A DNA stretch of 64,000 nucleotides from Ascarosepion bandense (taxonomy: Eukaryota > Mollusca > Cephalopoda > Sepiida > Sepiidae). The translations under genes were made by a program, and so were the position numbers. This document shows, piece by piece, positions 1 through 11,103 of the stretch; within the stretch, counting starts at the first letter, position 1, and the number at the start of each line of letters is the position of its first letter. The DNA is taken from NCBI GenBank assembly GCA_037127315.1, contig JBBBDQ010001277.1, positions 490,001-554,000 of the forward strand, written 5' to 3'. The notes beneath the pieces were generated by a model. It made no database searches and was not told where the DNA came from. It was given only the letters and a program-made list of their open reading frames with translations.

Positions 1-271
1 TTAGTTTTTGCTTCGAGTTTGGCTCTAAGTAGGTATAATTGTAGTTCTTAGTCTCAGTCATCATATCATTTACTCAGAGGACTTATTTAGCCTTCAAAAT
101 TCAGTTTACGACGAAAAAAACTTATTTGATATCGATACCAGGAAATCAAAATTTGACTTACATCCATTCATTTTTCTTTCAACTATTGCTTTTTAGTCTT
201 CTCAGCTCCAGGACCATGCATTAGTTTTGAAGCTTTCATTACACCCGAGCAACGCCGGGCTATACTGCTAG
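1..271 (+). mobile_element. Helitron (non-autonomous), 3' part
   Basis: The segment ends with a GC-rich hairpin (CCCG...CGGG), eight bases, then CTAG followed by T, which is the Helitron 3' signature. The same end recurs in about a dozen copies here. The 5' part lies outside the window. No Rep/helicase coding is seen. Confidence 0.75.
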
Positions 272-1042
272 TGTTATATAATTTCATTCTCTGTTGTAAA
301 ACTTTAAAATTAATTCAAAAGAAAGTTTTATATTGTATTACTTTTCATGTTTCAGAAAGCTAACGTAAGACTATAAAGCTAAACTAAGATTCAATAACAT
401 GTTAGATGATTGCTGAAAATATTATGTCAATTTTTTAAAATTCCTCGGTACTTAAAACCTAGGAATGAAACGTTTCATAGATTAATGACAATTCTGGTCC
501 ACCATACTTCGCCAGACGTGTTAATTGAATGATTACAGCAGCCATCAATCTACTCGCAAATCAGAAAGATAAACCCTCACTGATTAAGAAATACTTTTAA
601 TTCAAATTTAGGGCTATGAACAAGTAACATTTGCTTCAAATCAGATTAATTTAATTTTAAATTTGCTAATTTTGTAAAAATAAGATGTCATAGAGATATA
701 TTTTATTTTTGAAAATTTTTTTAAAAACAGAGTATTAATTGTGTATCGCTCAAAAATGGCCGAGAAAATTAGTTTTTAAATCTGAAAATTTTAGGTTCTA
801 ACCAATATAATTTTTGTTTTAAATCCACCAGAGTATTTTGCTTACTGGAAATAGTAAATTTAATTATTTAGCATTCAATTAAACTAAAATTAAAGCTTCA
901 AGAAAATTTTTATTTTTTAAAAAATAAAGCAGGTACCGAATATGTGTTGATGTAACTACATGGGTGTGTATTAATGTATCTGTTTGTGTGTGTGTGTACC
1001 CAGAGATATAAGATTAAAACCAAACATAATAAACTGTATGCG
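272..1042. other. AT-rich stretch, nothing recognised
   Basis: No credible reading frame, tRNA-like box pair or terminal repeat was found. It may be ancient repeat DNA. Confidence 0.5.
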
Positions 1043-1348
1043 GATGTGCGTTGTGGTACAGTGTATATCGGCTCGGAACGAGTAGCCAGGGAGCCGAGTT
1101 CGAATTCCAGTTGAATTCCTTGCATTCATTTACGCGCAAGTGCCCTTGGGAAAGGTATTAATCCGTCTCTTCCCTCCAGTTATGGGTTAAATAATAGGAC
1201 AGATTGGGTTCTATAGCCTTGGTCGGCAACCAGTCTACCGCAGAAAGCAATGGCAACCTACTGCGGGATAATCTTCTGCCCAGTCATGTCTCTTTTGAGA
1301 TATGATCGCCCAAGCTTGTATCACGTTTGGTACTTAACTGACTGAATA
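1043..1348 (+). mobile_element. SINE-A, first unit of a long composite
   Basis: tRNA-derived head with A box (TGGTACAGTG) and B-box-like GAGTTCGAATTCC, then a body with the hairpin CATGTCTC/GAGACATG, ending in the ACTGACTG motif. The size and both ends match copies elsewhere in the window that have target-site duplications. Confidence 0.8.
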
Positions 1349-1467
1349 TAATAATTGAAGACAGGATTAAGGCTTCTACTGGTTATAAAGTGGAGGTTCA
1401 TTTTTATATTGTTATGAAGTAATAAACTGATCCCCCACTAATTACTACTTAATGATATAATACATCT
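1349..1467. repeat. palindromic linker of SINE-A composites
   Basis: Contains a ~50 bp imperfect palindrome whose right arm reads AAACTGATCCCCCACT. The same linker joins SINE-A modules at 24.5, 34.0, 37.4 and 55 kb. Confidence 0.65.
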
Positions 1468-1652
1468 CTCCCCATTCTAGCTATGAGTCAAATAATAGAC
1501 AGATTGGGTTCTATAGACTTGGTCGGCAACCAGTCTACCGCAGAAAGCAATGGCAACCTACTGCGGGATAATCTTCTGCCCAATCAGTCATGTCTCTTTT
1601 GAGACATGATCGCCCAAGCGTGTATCACGTATGGCACTTAACTGACTGAATA
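1468..1652 (+). mobile_element. SINE-A 3' module, second unit
   Basis: Repeats the 3' ~180 bp of SINE-A without the tRNA-like head. It is part of a long form that recurs in the window, so it is unlikely to be a chance second insertion. Confidence 0.7.
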
Positions 1653-1906
1653 AATATTTCCCAGCTGAGACCATTCAGGACCTTACAATCATCACTGCTT
1701 CAGGCAGACAGACTGGGGTCTTATGGCCGATATCCGGGGCTTCTGGGCTTCTGGGTTTCTGAAAAATAAACTCTATTTCTAATTTTAGCTTTTTTCTCTA
1801 CCATCATTTTTATTCCGCATCTTATTTTTCGCAGTCATGCTTCGTTGAAGATGTACACAATTCAACAACGTATCCTGCCTGACACGTGGCGTGACATTTT
1901 TTAAAC

Positions 1907-1907
1907 G

Positions 1908-1945
<38 letters not shown>
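1907..1945. repeat. (TA)n microsatellite
   Basis: Pure TA dinucleotides directly abutting the ribozyme end of HhSINE-1. Confidence 0.9.
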
Positions 1946-2253
1946 TATAGTCATCCACAGACAGATCTGTTTCGCTGTATCACAGCTCATCAGTACGGTT
2001 AGACTCCGATTGCTTTTAACCCATGATTGAAACCCTACCGAATTGGCGTCAGTCGGCGATTCTACGTTTGAGCTATGGGCGCTCGGTAGAAGAAGGCAGA
2101 CTTTTTAGCGTGTATATTATCATTATACACGCCAAATATCCACAGTGCTCTAATTCATTACTGAATGAGCGATGCGTACATGCCAGAGTAGCTACTGTTT
2201 TTCAAAGTCTACCATTCTTCCAGAGTGCTCAATCAGGGTGTGAGAGCGTAAAT
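1946..2253 (-). mobile_element. HhSINE-1, tRNA-derived SINE with hammerhead
   Basis: Read on the minus strand: a ~150 bp leader, a tRNA-like head (A box and a GGTTTCAATC-type B box), then a hammerhead ribozyme and (TA)n. This is the longest and best preserved copy of the family here. The order (pol III promoter, ribozyme, simple-repeat tail) resembles the hammerhead SINE-like repeats of schistosomes. Confidence 0.75.
1955..1998 (-). ncRNA. type I hammerhead ribozyme (in HhSINE-1)
   Basis: Minus strand in order: stem I strand CCGTA, core CTGATGA, stem II GCTGT/ACAGC closed by GAT, GAAA, palindromic stem III CAGATCTG, cleavage triplet GTC, stem I return strand TGTGG. All invariant core residues are present. 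Stem I has two G-U pairs. The very short palindromic stem III would favour acting as a dimer. Confidence 0.85.
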
Positions 2254-2254
2254 A

Positions 2255-2255
<1 letters not shown>

Positions 2256-2306
<51 letters not shown>
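2256..2306. repeat. (TA)n microsatellite
   Basis: Uninterrupted TA run at the 5' side of the minus-strand HhSINE-1. Confidence 0.9.
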
Positions 2307-2308
<2 letters not shown>

Positions 2309-2334
2309 TTAAACAGAATACACGTCATAATTAA

Positions 2335-2855
2335 AATATAATCTAAGTAAAGATCCGAAGATCAAAAATAGATCTGATCCTCACCGGGGGAAAAATTTCA
2401 AAAGTAACACAAATTGAAAGCAATGGAAAAGTTTAAAAAGCAAGACATCTTCCCTAAAATCTTTTGTTGTGACCTTAAATGATCCCATAAGGATTGATAG
2501 GTCGCTAAATCTCAAAACAAACAACACACGTCATAATTATCCCAAACCCGAGGGACCTTTCGGCCAACACTTATCAAGGGCTTCGTTGGCTGAATTATAA
2601 AGGGTCAAAGAAGGACAAAACAAGGGATTACTTACAATACTGGGAGAAGATGGAACTCGTTTAAAAGTAAACTTTAATGAGAAAAAAAAAGTAAGGTGGG
2701 TGTATACATATAATTCCACAGGAGTGAAATAAAAAAGAAAAAATGTTACACTCACAAACTCTCCAGTAATTGTAAGGAGCAAAGGAAACGCTCTTTCTAT
2801 CTGCACAGGCTCAACTGATGGATTTTTCAGGCAAATAGCCTCCAAAACACTAAGA

Positions 2856-2857
<2 letters not shown>
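2335..2857. other. unassigned, possible decayed element
   Basis: No gene. Near 2550-2580 the minus strand has a TTGATAA...GGCCGAAAGG pattern resembling a worn hammerhead core, but stem II and stem I are not formed. Confidence 0.35.
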
Positions 2858-2912
<55 letters not shown>

Positions 2913-2920
2913 GGGGGGGG
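2858..2920. repeat. (TA)n(TG)n(G)n compound microsatellite
   Basis: TA run passing into TG and a short G run. Confidence 0.9.
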
Positions 2921-2934
2921 TGCTTTAGGATGTC

Positions 2935-3234
2935 TACGTGCGTTGTGGTGCAGTGGATATCAGCTCGGAACGAGAAATCGAGGAGCTGAGTTCGAATTCC
3001 AGTTGAATTCCTTGCATTCACTTACGCGCAAGTGCCCTTGGGAAAGGTATTAATCCGTCTCTTCCTTCCAGTTATGGGTTAAATAACAGGACAGATTGGG
3101 TTTTATATCCTTGGCTGGCAACCAGTCTACCGCAAAAAGCAACCTACTGCGGGATAATTTTCTGCCCAGTCAGTCATGTCTCTTTCAAGACATGATCGCC
3201 CAAGCGGGTATCACGTATGGCACATAAGTGACTG
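2935..3234 (+). mobile_element. SINE-A
   Basis: Near full length with A box, B-box-like motif and the CATGTCT/AGACATG hairpin (here TTTCAAGACATG). The 3' end is slightly diverged (GTGACTG). Confidence 0.78.
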
Positions 3235-3409
3235 AATAGTATCCGAAAGAAAGATAGATATGATGAGAGGCAGTGAAAAATGTGTAAACGACGCGTTTCC
3301 TCGAATGTCTGTTGCTTTTGGCTTCTTCTTCTTAGAATGAAAGACAGAACTGCGTATAAGGAAAGGCAGTGGAACATCTAAGGACAATAGGCGCCTACAA
3401 ATACACATC

Positions 3410-3412
<3 letters not shown>

Positions 3413-3472
<60 letters not shown>
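3413..3472. repeat. (CA)n(TA)n microsatellite
   Basis: CA run followed by TA run, immediately before a Helitron CTAG terminus. Confidence 0.9.
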
Positions 3473-3473
<1 letters not shown>

Positions 3474-4012
3474 CTAGCAGTCTAGCCCGTCGTTGCTCGG
3501 TTGTAATGAAAGCTTTAAAACTAATCCATGATCCTGGAGCTCAGACTCTGCCTAAAAATATTTTTGTGGAGTTGGGTGAGAATCGGATAAAAATTGTGGA
3601 TTTGTATAAAGGACATACAGACAGATAAACAGACACACACACACACACACAAACATCTTGCCTTATATATATATATATTATCGATTTTCTGCACTATTGT
3701 AAGAACTTCAACCTGGAAACTTCTGAATATCGTCTCTTATGTCTTTGTCTATGAGTGTATCATATTCGATTAAAATCGGACCACTCCTTCTATAACCCGA
3801 TTTTTTAGATTATCGATTTTTGATATTCATCGGAGGTACCTCAACACAAAACCTAGCTAAGAACACTCGCAGACGCTTATAGTACAACTGTGTAAATTTT
3901 CAAGAAAATCGGTTCAGCCATTTCGGAGTCTATAGGTAATGGATATACACATACACACACAGACACACACACAGATACACACAGACAAAGTTTCATTTAT
4001 AAATAAGTTCTT
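3474..4012 (-). mobile_element. Helitron (non-autonomous)
   Basis: Minus-strand 3' end has CTAG and the terminal hairpin, and the other end carries the decayed 5' motif CTTATTTATAAATGAAAC. It contains internal (CA)n and the family's internal (TA)n at 3664-3680. Confidence 0.7.
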
Positions 4013-4029
4013 ATATATATATATATATA

Positions 4030-4360
4030 GTGTAACAAGCCGTGTTATTAATATTACTTGCTTTTTGTCTAATGTATTATACTGTCCATAATCGTATTTG
4101 TGTCGCTACACGTGTTTCGAATCCAAAGTTGACTCTCTTCAGGCGAATAAATTTGTGGCTTTCTGTCGGCCGAAAATACTGTGTATATACAGATAAGTGG
4201 TCGGTATTTCTTTTTCAAAATTGTTTTCAACGACTTTAATTCAATGATACGGGTCAGCAAGTTCTTTTTGTTGTTTCTGGTATACAGATGTATCATTTTT
4301 CGCAATGGTTTGCGAACTCCTTTTTTAGCGTGTTTGAATTTAGTGTGTCTGTGTGTGTCT
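4030..4360 (-). mobile_element. hammerhead-bearing repeat, possibly Penelope-type terminus
   Basis: Flanked on one side by (TA)n and holding a well-formed hammerhead. No tRNA-like head is seen upstream, unlike HhSINE-1 and HhSINE-2. The Penelope assignment is inferred from known hammerheads in those elements; boundaries are approximate. Confidence 0.4.
4103..4146 (-). ncRNA. type I hammerhead ribozyme
   Basis: Minus strand: stem I TCGC/GCGA, core CTGAAGA, stem II GAGTC/GATTC (one G-U) with loop AACTTTG, GAAA, palindromic stem III CACGTG, cleavage triplet GTA. Every core position fits the consensus. Confidence 0.78.
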
Positions 4361-4984
4361 TAGTTTTTTCATGTTGTTTCGTTGAAGGAAAACTTGTATT
4401 TTTTATTTAAAAAATCTTCCTGCTTCATGAGCTTGTCATAGTCTGCATTTTGGTAGATAGACATTACTCTGAATTTACTTCCATTACATTGGTGTAAGTG
4501 TTAGGAAACGTACAATTCCTGTTATTGGCTTTTTTAATATTACTTCTGTGTAGAGCTACTCTTTTATTCTTCTGTCGCCCCCTCGTATATTTTCGTGCAT
4601 TCATCGCATTTTAGAGCATGTACGTTTTCAGAGTTGTAGATGTGTTTTTCTTAAGTGGATTTCTTCTATTATTATGTTGCACGGTCCCTTTTTTGTTGTT
4701 GCATTTTCTGACCCCCGTTGCTCGAATTTTGATGAAGTTAGTATTTTTTTTTAATTTTTTAGGTTTTCGTTTGCTTTTAACCATTTTAGTTGTCTTTAAG
4801 ATTTATTTTATTTTATCATCTTATCATCCCTGGTTACCGCCCTCTCTTTAGGAAGAACTCCAATGTCTATACACATGGAATTAGCATTTATGTCAGCGGA
4901 CATCTCTCTCTAGCTAGGGGGATTTCTCTAGAATCTCTCCAGATTTTCTTACATGTATCTCTGTCTCTTTCTACTAAGTTCGGT
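4361..4984. other. T-rich unassigned stretch
   Basis: Only low-complexity hydrophobic reading frames on the plus strand, typical of T-rich DNA. No gene supported. Confidence 0.5.
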
Positions 4985-5312
4985 TAGCTATCTTTTCTTA
5001 CTCTACCGCTCTCCTTCTGATCCGTACTTGACAACATCTCGAACAATATAGATAAGGCCTCTCAACCGTTCGCTCATATAAGTGTTTGGAAACTTTAATG
5101 CCCACCGCGCCTGGTGGCTGGAAAAGTATATCACAGATCTTGCTGGTGTCCATACCATAAATTTTTCAATCACTCAATCCCGTATGAAAGTAGTGGATTT
5201 CCCCAGGCATTTCTCCAATAACCATAATGGAGCTGACTCATTCTTATGTCCCTGCCGTTTCACCCTCTTGGCAACTCTGATCATGCTATGGTTTCCGTTA
5301 ATATCTCCTTCT
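4985..5312 (+). pseudogene. LINE-C APE endonuclease fragment
   Basis: The translation resembles the endonuclease domain of Jockey/CR1-like LINEs: an upstream YRSPS-like motif, then FGNFNAHRAWW, where the family normally has GDFNAH (the Asp is now Asn). Two in-frame stops lie upstream of the motif. This is an isolated dead domain cut off by HhSINE-1. Confidence 0.7.
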
Positions 5313-5537
5313 ATCGCTCATTCAGTAAAATGAATTAGAGCACTCTGGCTATTGGGCGCGTATAATGATAATATATGCGCTAAAATGTCTGCCTTCTTCC
5401 ACCGAACGCCCATAGCCCAGAGGTAGAATCGCCGACTGAGGCCGATTCGGTCGGGTTTCAAACCTGGGTTAAAAATCAATCGGAGTCTAACCGTACTGAT
5501 GAGCTGTGATACAGCGAAACAGATCTGTCTGAGGATG

Positions 5538-5543
<6 letters not shown>
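5313..5543 (+). mobile_element. HhSINE-1
   Basis: The A box TAGCCCAGAGG at 5413-5423 fits the pol III consensus; the B-box-like GGTTTCAAACC is at 5454-5464. The ribozyme begins 26 bases later and (TA)n follows. It directly abuts the LINE-C endonuclease fragment. Confidence 0.78.
5491..5534 (+). ncRNA. type I hammerhead ribozyme (in HhSINE-1)
   Basis: CTGATGA, stem II GCTGT/ACAGC, GAAA, stem III CAGATCTG, GTC all intact. Stem I CCGTA/TGAGG has one G-A mismatch in the middle, so activity may be reduced. Confidence 0.82.

Positions 5544-5583
<40 letters not shown>
5541..5583. repeat. (TA)n microsatellite
   Basis: Tail of HhSINE-1. Confidence 0.9.
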
Positions 5584-5588
<5 letters not shown>

Positions 5589-5849
5589 GGTGTCTCGGCT
5601 TAAGTCATTTCCCACCATCGTAAAGTTGTCTCCCAGTGCCTTTCCTATACGTATTTTCAGTGTAATTCTTCAGATAAGTTTTTCGCTGTGATACCCAGAC
5701 GTTAACGTTTGAAGTACAGTACTAGATTGTAAACTAGGTCTGCTCACTTTACATTTGAATTGGTTACAATCAGTTTTATGTTAAAGGTTTCTTCTATCTC
5801 ACATGTCTCGGTGATCCTGATATCTATTTGGAGATCCTGAAAATCTTCA

Positions 5850-6925
5850 GAGATGTAACCGTAAGTTCTATGCTAACATTATCTTTTCTCGCACTTTTCG
5901 TTTCTCTCCCGACTTCTTCCTTCCAAGTCAATTTTGATCTTACAAAAACTGTAGAGCAATATCAACGGTTATTTTCTGTTTTTTTTTTAATCCTGTTCAT
6001 CTATTGTTCTCCTTTGTAAAATATATTTTCTTCTCATATTATTGTAAGTCCTGTGCTAACAGTTTCTTCTCTCGCTAGTGGAACTCACTTCCGGCTTCTT
6101 TCTTCCCAGACAACTTTGATCTTCAAAAATTTAAATGCAATGTCAGTCGCTCTTTTCTTTCTTTATTCCTGTTCTTTTATTGTTTTCACTCTCTCCTTAA
6201 CTATGTTTTCTCCTTCTCATATTATAAGTCCTATACTAAGACGTTCTTTCCTCACTTGTGGGACTCCCTTCCGGCTTCTTGCTTTCTACTCAACTTTGAT
6301 CTTCAAAGATTTGAATTCATTGTCACACGTTATTTTCTGTCTTCTTAATTCTTGTTCTATTATTGTTCTCTCATTTTAATGATGTTTTCTTCTTCTCATA
6401 TTCTTATAAATTCTATACTAACAGTTTCTTCTCTCACTTGTAGAACCCTCTTTCGGCTTCTTGCTTCACGGTCAGCTTTGATTTTTAGAAATTTAAATGC
6501 AATGTCAATCGTTATCTTCTGTCTTCTTAATTCCTGTTCTTTAATTGCTCTCTCTCCTTAATTATGTTTTCTTCTTCTCATATTATTATAAGTCCTATGT
6601 TGATAGTTTCTTCTTTCGTTTGGGGAACTCTCTACCAGCTTATTACTTACGGTCAGCTTTGATCTTGAAAAATTTAAATGCAATGTCAATCGTTATCTTC
6701 TGTTCTTCTTGATTATATTTTCTTCTTCTCATATTATTATAAGTCCTATGCTAACAGTTTCTTCTCTCATTTGTGAAACTCTCTTCCGGCTTCTTGCCTT
6801 CAGGTCAACTTTGATCTTCAAAAATTTAAATGCAATGTCAGTCCTTATCTTCTGCCTTCTTAATTCTTATTCTTATTGTCCTCTCTTCCTAAAAGTATAT
6901 TTTTCACATATACTCTGACACTCAG
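5850..6925 (+). repeat. tandem array derived from LINE-C C-terminus
   Basis: About six diverged units of ~170-185 bp, each including a TGGAACTC...TTCCGGCTTCTTGC block and an ATTTAAATGCAATGTCAAT block. These match the C-terminal WNSLP and FKCNVN coding blocks of LINE-C, so coding and 3' sequence were amplified together. A matching array lies at 61560-62290. Confidence 0.75.
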
Positions 6926-7004
6926 TAAGCCATCGGCGCTTAGTGGATTTATTAACTAGCTTACTTGAAGTGAAATTATTACAAAAGATTAAACATTGTG
7001 AAAA

Positions 7005-7590
7005 CTATTTCACTGTTGCCACATCTGGTCGGGTGCCCCTTCTATTCTCCTCGGGCTTCTTGACAAAATACAGCGAAGAATCTGTAATGTGATTGATACC
7101 GACTTGGCTGACCGCCTGAAGTATCTCTCTCACCGGCGTGACGTGGCATCCCTGTGCCTCTTCTATAAATACTTTCATGGCTTCTGCTCTGACGAACTTA
7201 AATCACTGGTGCCCCCTAGATGTGAATTTGCACGAGATACTAGATTGGCAACTACGTCCCACCCTTTTACAGTGAAACCGATGAAATGTAACCGCAATTT
7301 CTACTCTAACAACTTCTTTCCTTGCACTTCCCGCTTGTGGAATTCCCTACCGCGTGCTTGCTTCCCCGACGGCTACAACCTCCAGGAGTTTAAATGTAAG
7401 GTCAATAGACACCTCCTAACACACTAACTCAAACCCACTCTCTCCAACTCTCTCCCTATGTACATTTTAAGTTGTCTATCACCCTCCTTCTGACATTTCC
7501 TATACCCAATCCCTCTATGTAACCCCCTGCGCTATAGTGGCAGTGGAATGCCTTGATTGAGGTGACATGATTAAAAAAAAAAATAAATAA
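7005..7590 (+). pseudogene. LINE-C reverse transcriptase C-terminal fragment
   Basis: An open frame from 7089 to 7427 carries the C-terminal tail of a Jockey/CR1-like reverse transcriptase, with RRDVASLCLFYKYFHGFC, then TRLWNSLP-type (SRLWNSLP) and EFKCKVNRHLL blocks. The 3' end passes into a CCCCTGCGC-containing 3' UTR and an A-rich tail. 5'-truncated, no catalytic domain. Confidence 0.78.
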
Positions 7591-8300
7591 CAAGATAGTA
7601 TGTTTATAAATGTTTCAAACATTGGAGTGCACGGTTTTAAAGGTTGGGGCGCCATTTAAAAACTGTACATTCTTTTTGTCAAATTATGGTAGTTTAAATT
7701 CTTTGTTATTTGACCGAATCATTCACTCGTTTCTCAAAAAAAACCCAGATCTTCAGGGCCTTTCAATCTCATTCATCGGATCGGTGCTTTCACGATATTC
7801 TGACAGTCTTGTTTTCACTCATCTCGCGTGATTTATTCATTCCGACTAATTTTGTTGATTCGTTCCCCACTCATTCGCTCTCTCGCTCGGCCGACTTCTA
7901 TTTCCGTTTTTCGGAATTCAGTATCTCTCTACTTCCGGAGCGAAGGCAAAATGGCGTTTTATTTGCATACCTGACTTTTTATGGGTAAGAAAGAAAAAAG
8001 TTCCACTTTGGAATAAAGCTTTCTCGTCAGTTATACGCCACGACTTCCTTTGACCAATCAATGAGCGACTTTGTATGCATCTGGTATTCATGAACAAATA
8101 TTTTTCGCATATTAATAAATGTGAATGCACAAACGCGCATGCGTGTACACATACGTATTAAAAATATACTTTGTGAATGTTTGCTTGGTGTTTAAAAATT
8201 CAAAGAAGAATCGACAATGCTATTGGTCCTGACAGGACATAAAATTTCTCGTTTTCTTTTACTCTAATTAACCCATTAGGCTCTTGCTTTCGGTGAAATG
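7591..8300. other. unassigned stretch
   Basis: No convincing coding or element ends between the LINE-C fragment and the GATA array. Confidence 0.45.
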
Positions 8301-8302
8301 AT

Positions 8303-8334
8303 TAGAGAGATAGATAGATATGAACAAACTGAGG

Positions 8335-8384
<50 letters not shown>

Positions 8385-8423
8385 TAAACAGAATGAGATG
8401 CATAGATAGATATAAACAGAATG

Positions 8424-8464
<41 letters not shown>

Positions 8465-8475
8465 TGAATAGACTG

Positions 8476-8520
<45 letters not shown>

Positions 8521-8578
8521 TAAACAGAATGAGATAGATAGATAGATAGATAGATAGATATAAACAGAATAGATAGAA

Positions 8579-8625
<47 letters not shown>

Positions 8626-8637
8626 TGAACAGACTGT

Positions 8638-8681
<44 letters not shown>

Positions 8682-8693
8682 TGAACAGACTGT

Positions 8694-8731
<38 letters not shown>

Positions 8732-8790
8732 ATAGATAGATAGAATAGACTAGATAGATAGATAGATAGAATAGATAGATATGAACAGAC

Positions 8791-8836
<46 letters not shown>

Positions 8837-8907
8837 TGAATAGACAGAGATAGATAGACAGATAGATATAAACAGAATGAGATACATAGATAGATATAAA
8901 CAGAATG

Positions 8908-8952
<45 letters not shown>

Positions 8953-8963
8953 TGAACAGACTG

Positions 8964-9012
<49 letters not shown>

Positions 9013-9025
9013 TGAACAGACTGAG

Positions 9026-9056
<31 letters not shown>

Positions 9057-9071
9057 GATATGAACAGACTG

Positions 9072-9112
<41 letters not shown>

Positions 9113-9191
9113 TAAACAGAATGAGATAGATAGATAGATAGATATAAACAGAATGAGATAGATAGATAGATAGATAGATATAAACAGAATG

Positions 9192-9243
<52 letters not shown>

Positions 9244-9257
9244 GATGAACAGACTGT

Positions 9258-9295
<38 letters not shown>

Positions 9296-9302
9296 ACTAG
9301 AT

Positions 9303-9350
<48 letters not shown>

Positions 9351-9401
9351 TGAACAGACTGAGATAGATAGATAGATAGATAGATAGATATGAACAGACT
9401 G

Positions 9402-9438
<37 letters not shown>

Positions 9439-9509
9439 TGAATAGACAGAGATAGATAGACAGATAGATATAAACAGAATGAGATACATAGATAGATATA
9501 AACAGAATG

Positions 9510-9550
<41 letters not shown>

Positions 9551-9561
9551 TGAACAGACTG

Positions 9562-9598
<37 letters not shown>

Positions 9599-9615
9599 TG
9601 AACAGACTGAGATAG

Positions 9616-9646
<31 letters not shown>

Positions 9647-9674
9647 GATATGAACAGACTGAGATAGATAGATG

Positions 9675-9718
<44 letters not shown>

Positions 9719-9719
9719 T
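8303..9719. repeat. GATA satellite with higher-order structure
   Basis: About 1.4 kb of (GATA)n broken by spacers of two kinds, ATGAACAGACTGAGA and ATAAACAGAATGAGA. A rare spacer string starting at about 8838 recurs at about 9439, showing a ~600 bp segmental duplication inside the array. The long open frame on the minus strand is a by-product of the tetramer. Confidence 0.9.
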
Positions 9720-9962
9720 TAACTCCTATGAACATCGAGTGAACTTAAATTCAAATGTAATAAATTGTCAGTTCGTAAAATGCACCTGATGATTGTTTAA
9801 CGCATGAAACTCCGAGTTATGCCATCTACGTAGGAAAATATGCATATTTATTAATGTCTATGCGTTTAGATCTGTTCATATTACATTTGGCACCGTTTTA
9901 TGAACCGAGAATAATAATACCCTACATGTGTGTACCTGCCTCTGTATATTTATAAATTCCTA

Positions 9963-9966
<4 letters not shown>

Positions 9967-10022
<56 letters not shown>
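9967..10022. repeat. (TA)n microsatellite
   Basis: Pure TA run directly before the mariner left terminus. Confidence 0.92.
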
Positions 10023-10026
<4 letters not shown>

Positions 10027-10791
10027 CGAGGGTCATTCCATAAATATGGTAAATTATTTGGTTTATAAATTCTAATACAAATAGAAGTTTACGTTTTTTT
10101 TTTTTCATTGACTTCTTTTTAAAAGGGATTTAATTTTTTTGCAGATTGAAAAAAAAGAACTTTGAGAGTTCTGTAGATTAACAAAGATAACCAACCAGAG
10201 GTCAATTATCAAGTTGTTGGTTGTTGACGGGTTCAAACCGGTTGAGATTCATAAGAGAATGTCAACTGTGTATGGCGCCACATGTTTCAACCAAAAAAAA
10301 TGTCTAAAAGTGGGCTAAATTGTTAAAAAAAAGGACGGAGCAGTGTTGAGGATGAAGACAGGCATGTGAGGCCTACAGAAGTAAGGTCTCCTGAGGTGAT
10401 CAAATCAGTCAATGACCTCATTCAGTTTGACAGAAGGGTGACAGTGGATGACATTGCAAAGATTTTGAGCCTATCTGTTGAACAAACGCAGGTGTCATCA
10501 GTCACATTGAGTAGTTTTGCATCAAGACAACGCAACGCCTCAAACAGCAGCCCAAACGGTACAGACCATCAACGAGCTGGGCTGGGAACGGCTCCCTCAT
10601 CCCCCTTACAGTGCTGTGAGCGATTGGCTGAGACATCAGTCCAAAGATTTTTACGCTGAGCGAATACGGAAGCTTGTGCACAGACGGGAAAATCATGTCT
10701 GACACTGCTGGAAAATAAAAAAAAAGTAAGCTTCTATCCGTATTAGAAGTCTTTATACCGAAAAATTCCCCTTATTTCTTGAATGATCCTC

Positions 10792-10792
<1 letters not shown>
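10027..10792 (+). mobile_element. mariner-family DNA transposon, internally deleted
   Basis: Terminal inverted repeats begin CGAGGGTCATTCC and end GAATGATCCTCG and are flanked by TA on both sides, the Tc1/mariner target duplication. The ~766 bp length is well below the ~1.3 kb usual for a complete mariner. Both flanks are (TA)n. Confidence 0.85.
10366..10702 (+). pseudogene. mariner transposase remnants
   Basis: The first frame has a helix-turn-helix-like block (RVTVDDIAKILSLSVEQT). A second frame from 10517 holds HQDNATPQT and then ELGWERLPHPPYS, which correspond to the regions around the second and third acidic residues of the mariner catalytic triad. The two blocks are out of frame and most of the catalytic domain between them is missing. 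Confidence 0.75.

Positions 10793-10793
<1 letters not shown>

Positions 10794-10838
<45 letters not shown>
10794..10838. repeat. (TA)n microsatellite
   Basis: TA run directly after the mariner right terminus. Confidence 0.92.
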
Positions 10839-10842
<4 letters not shown>

Positions 10843-10934
10843 AACAAAGTTGTAGAATACGTAGTTTTTTTTACCTACTGTTCATGCATTTACTTTTATA
10901 AAGTGTGCTCAATACAACGTACAGTATAATATTG

Positions 10935-11103
10935 TAATGGTTGTTACAATGGTTTATAAATTCATAGTATCACTACAGAAAAATCTTCGCGTTTCGAAGC
11001 TGCTACGTGCGCTTCTCATCAGGTGATAAGTTGATAGCAGCTTCGAAACGCGAAGATTTTTCTGTAGTGATACTATGAATTTATAAACCATTGTAACAAC
11101 CAT

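Noticed and set aside
8302..9735. 477-codon open frame of Tyr/Leu/Ser/Ile repeats on the minus strand
   Set aside because: It is the translation of the GATA tetramer array; a tetramer without stops stays open in any frame.
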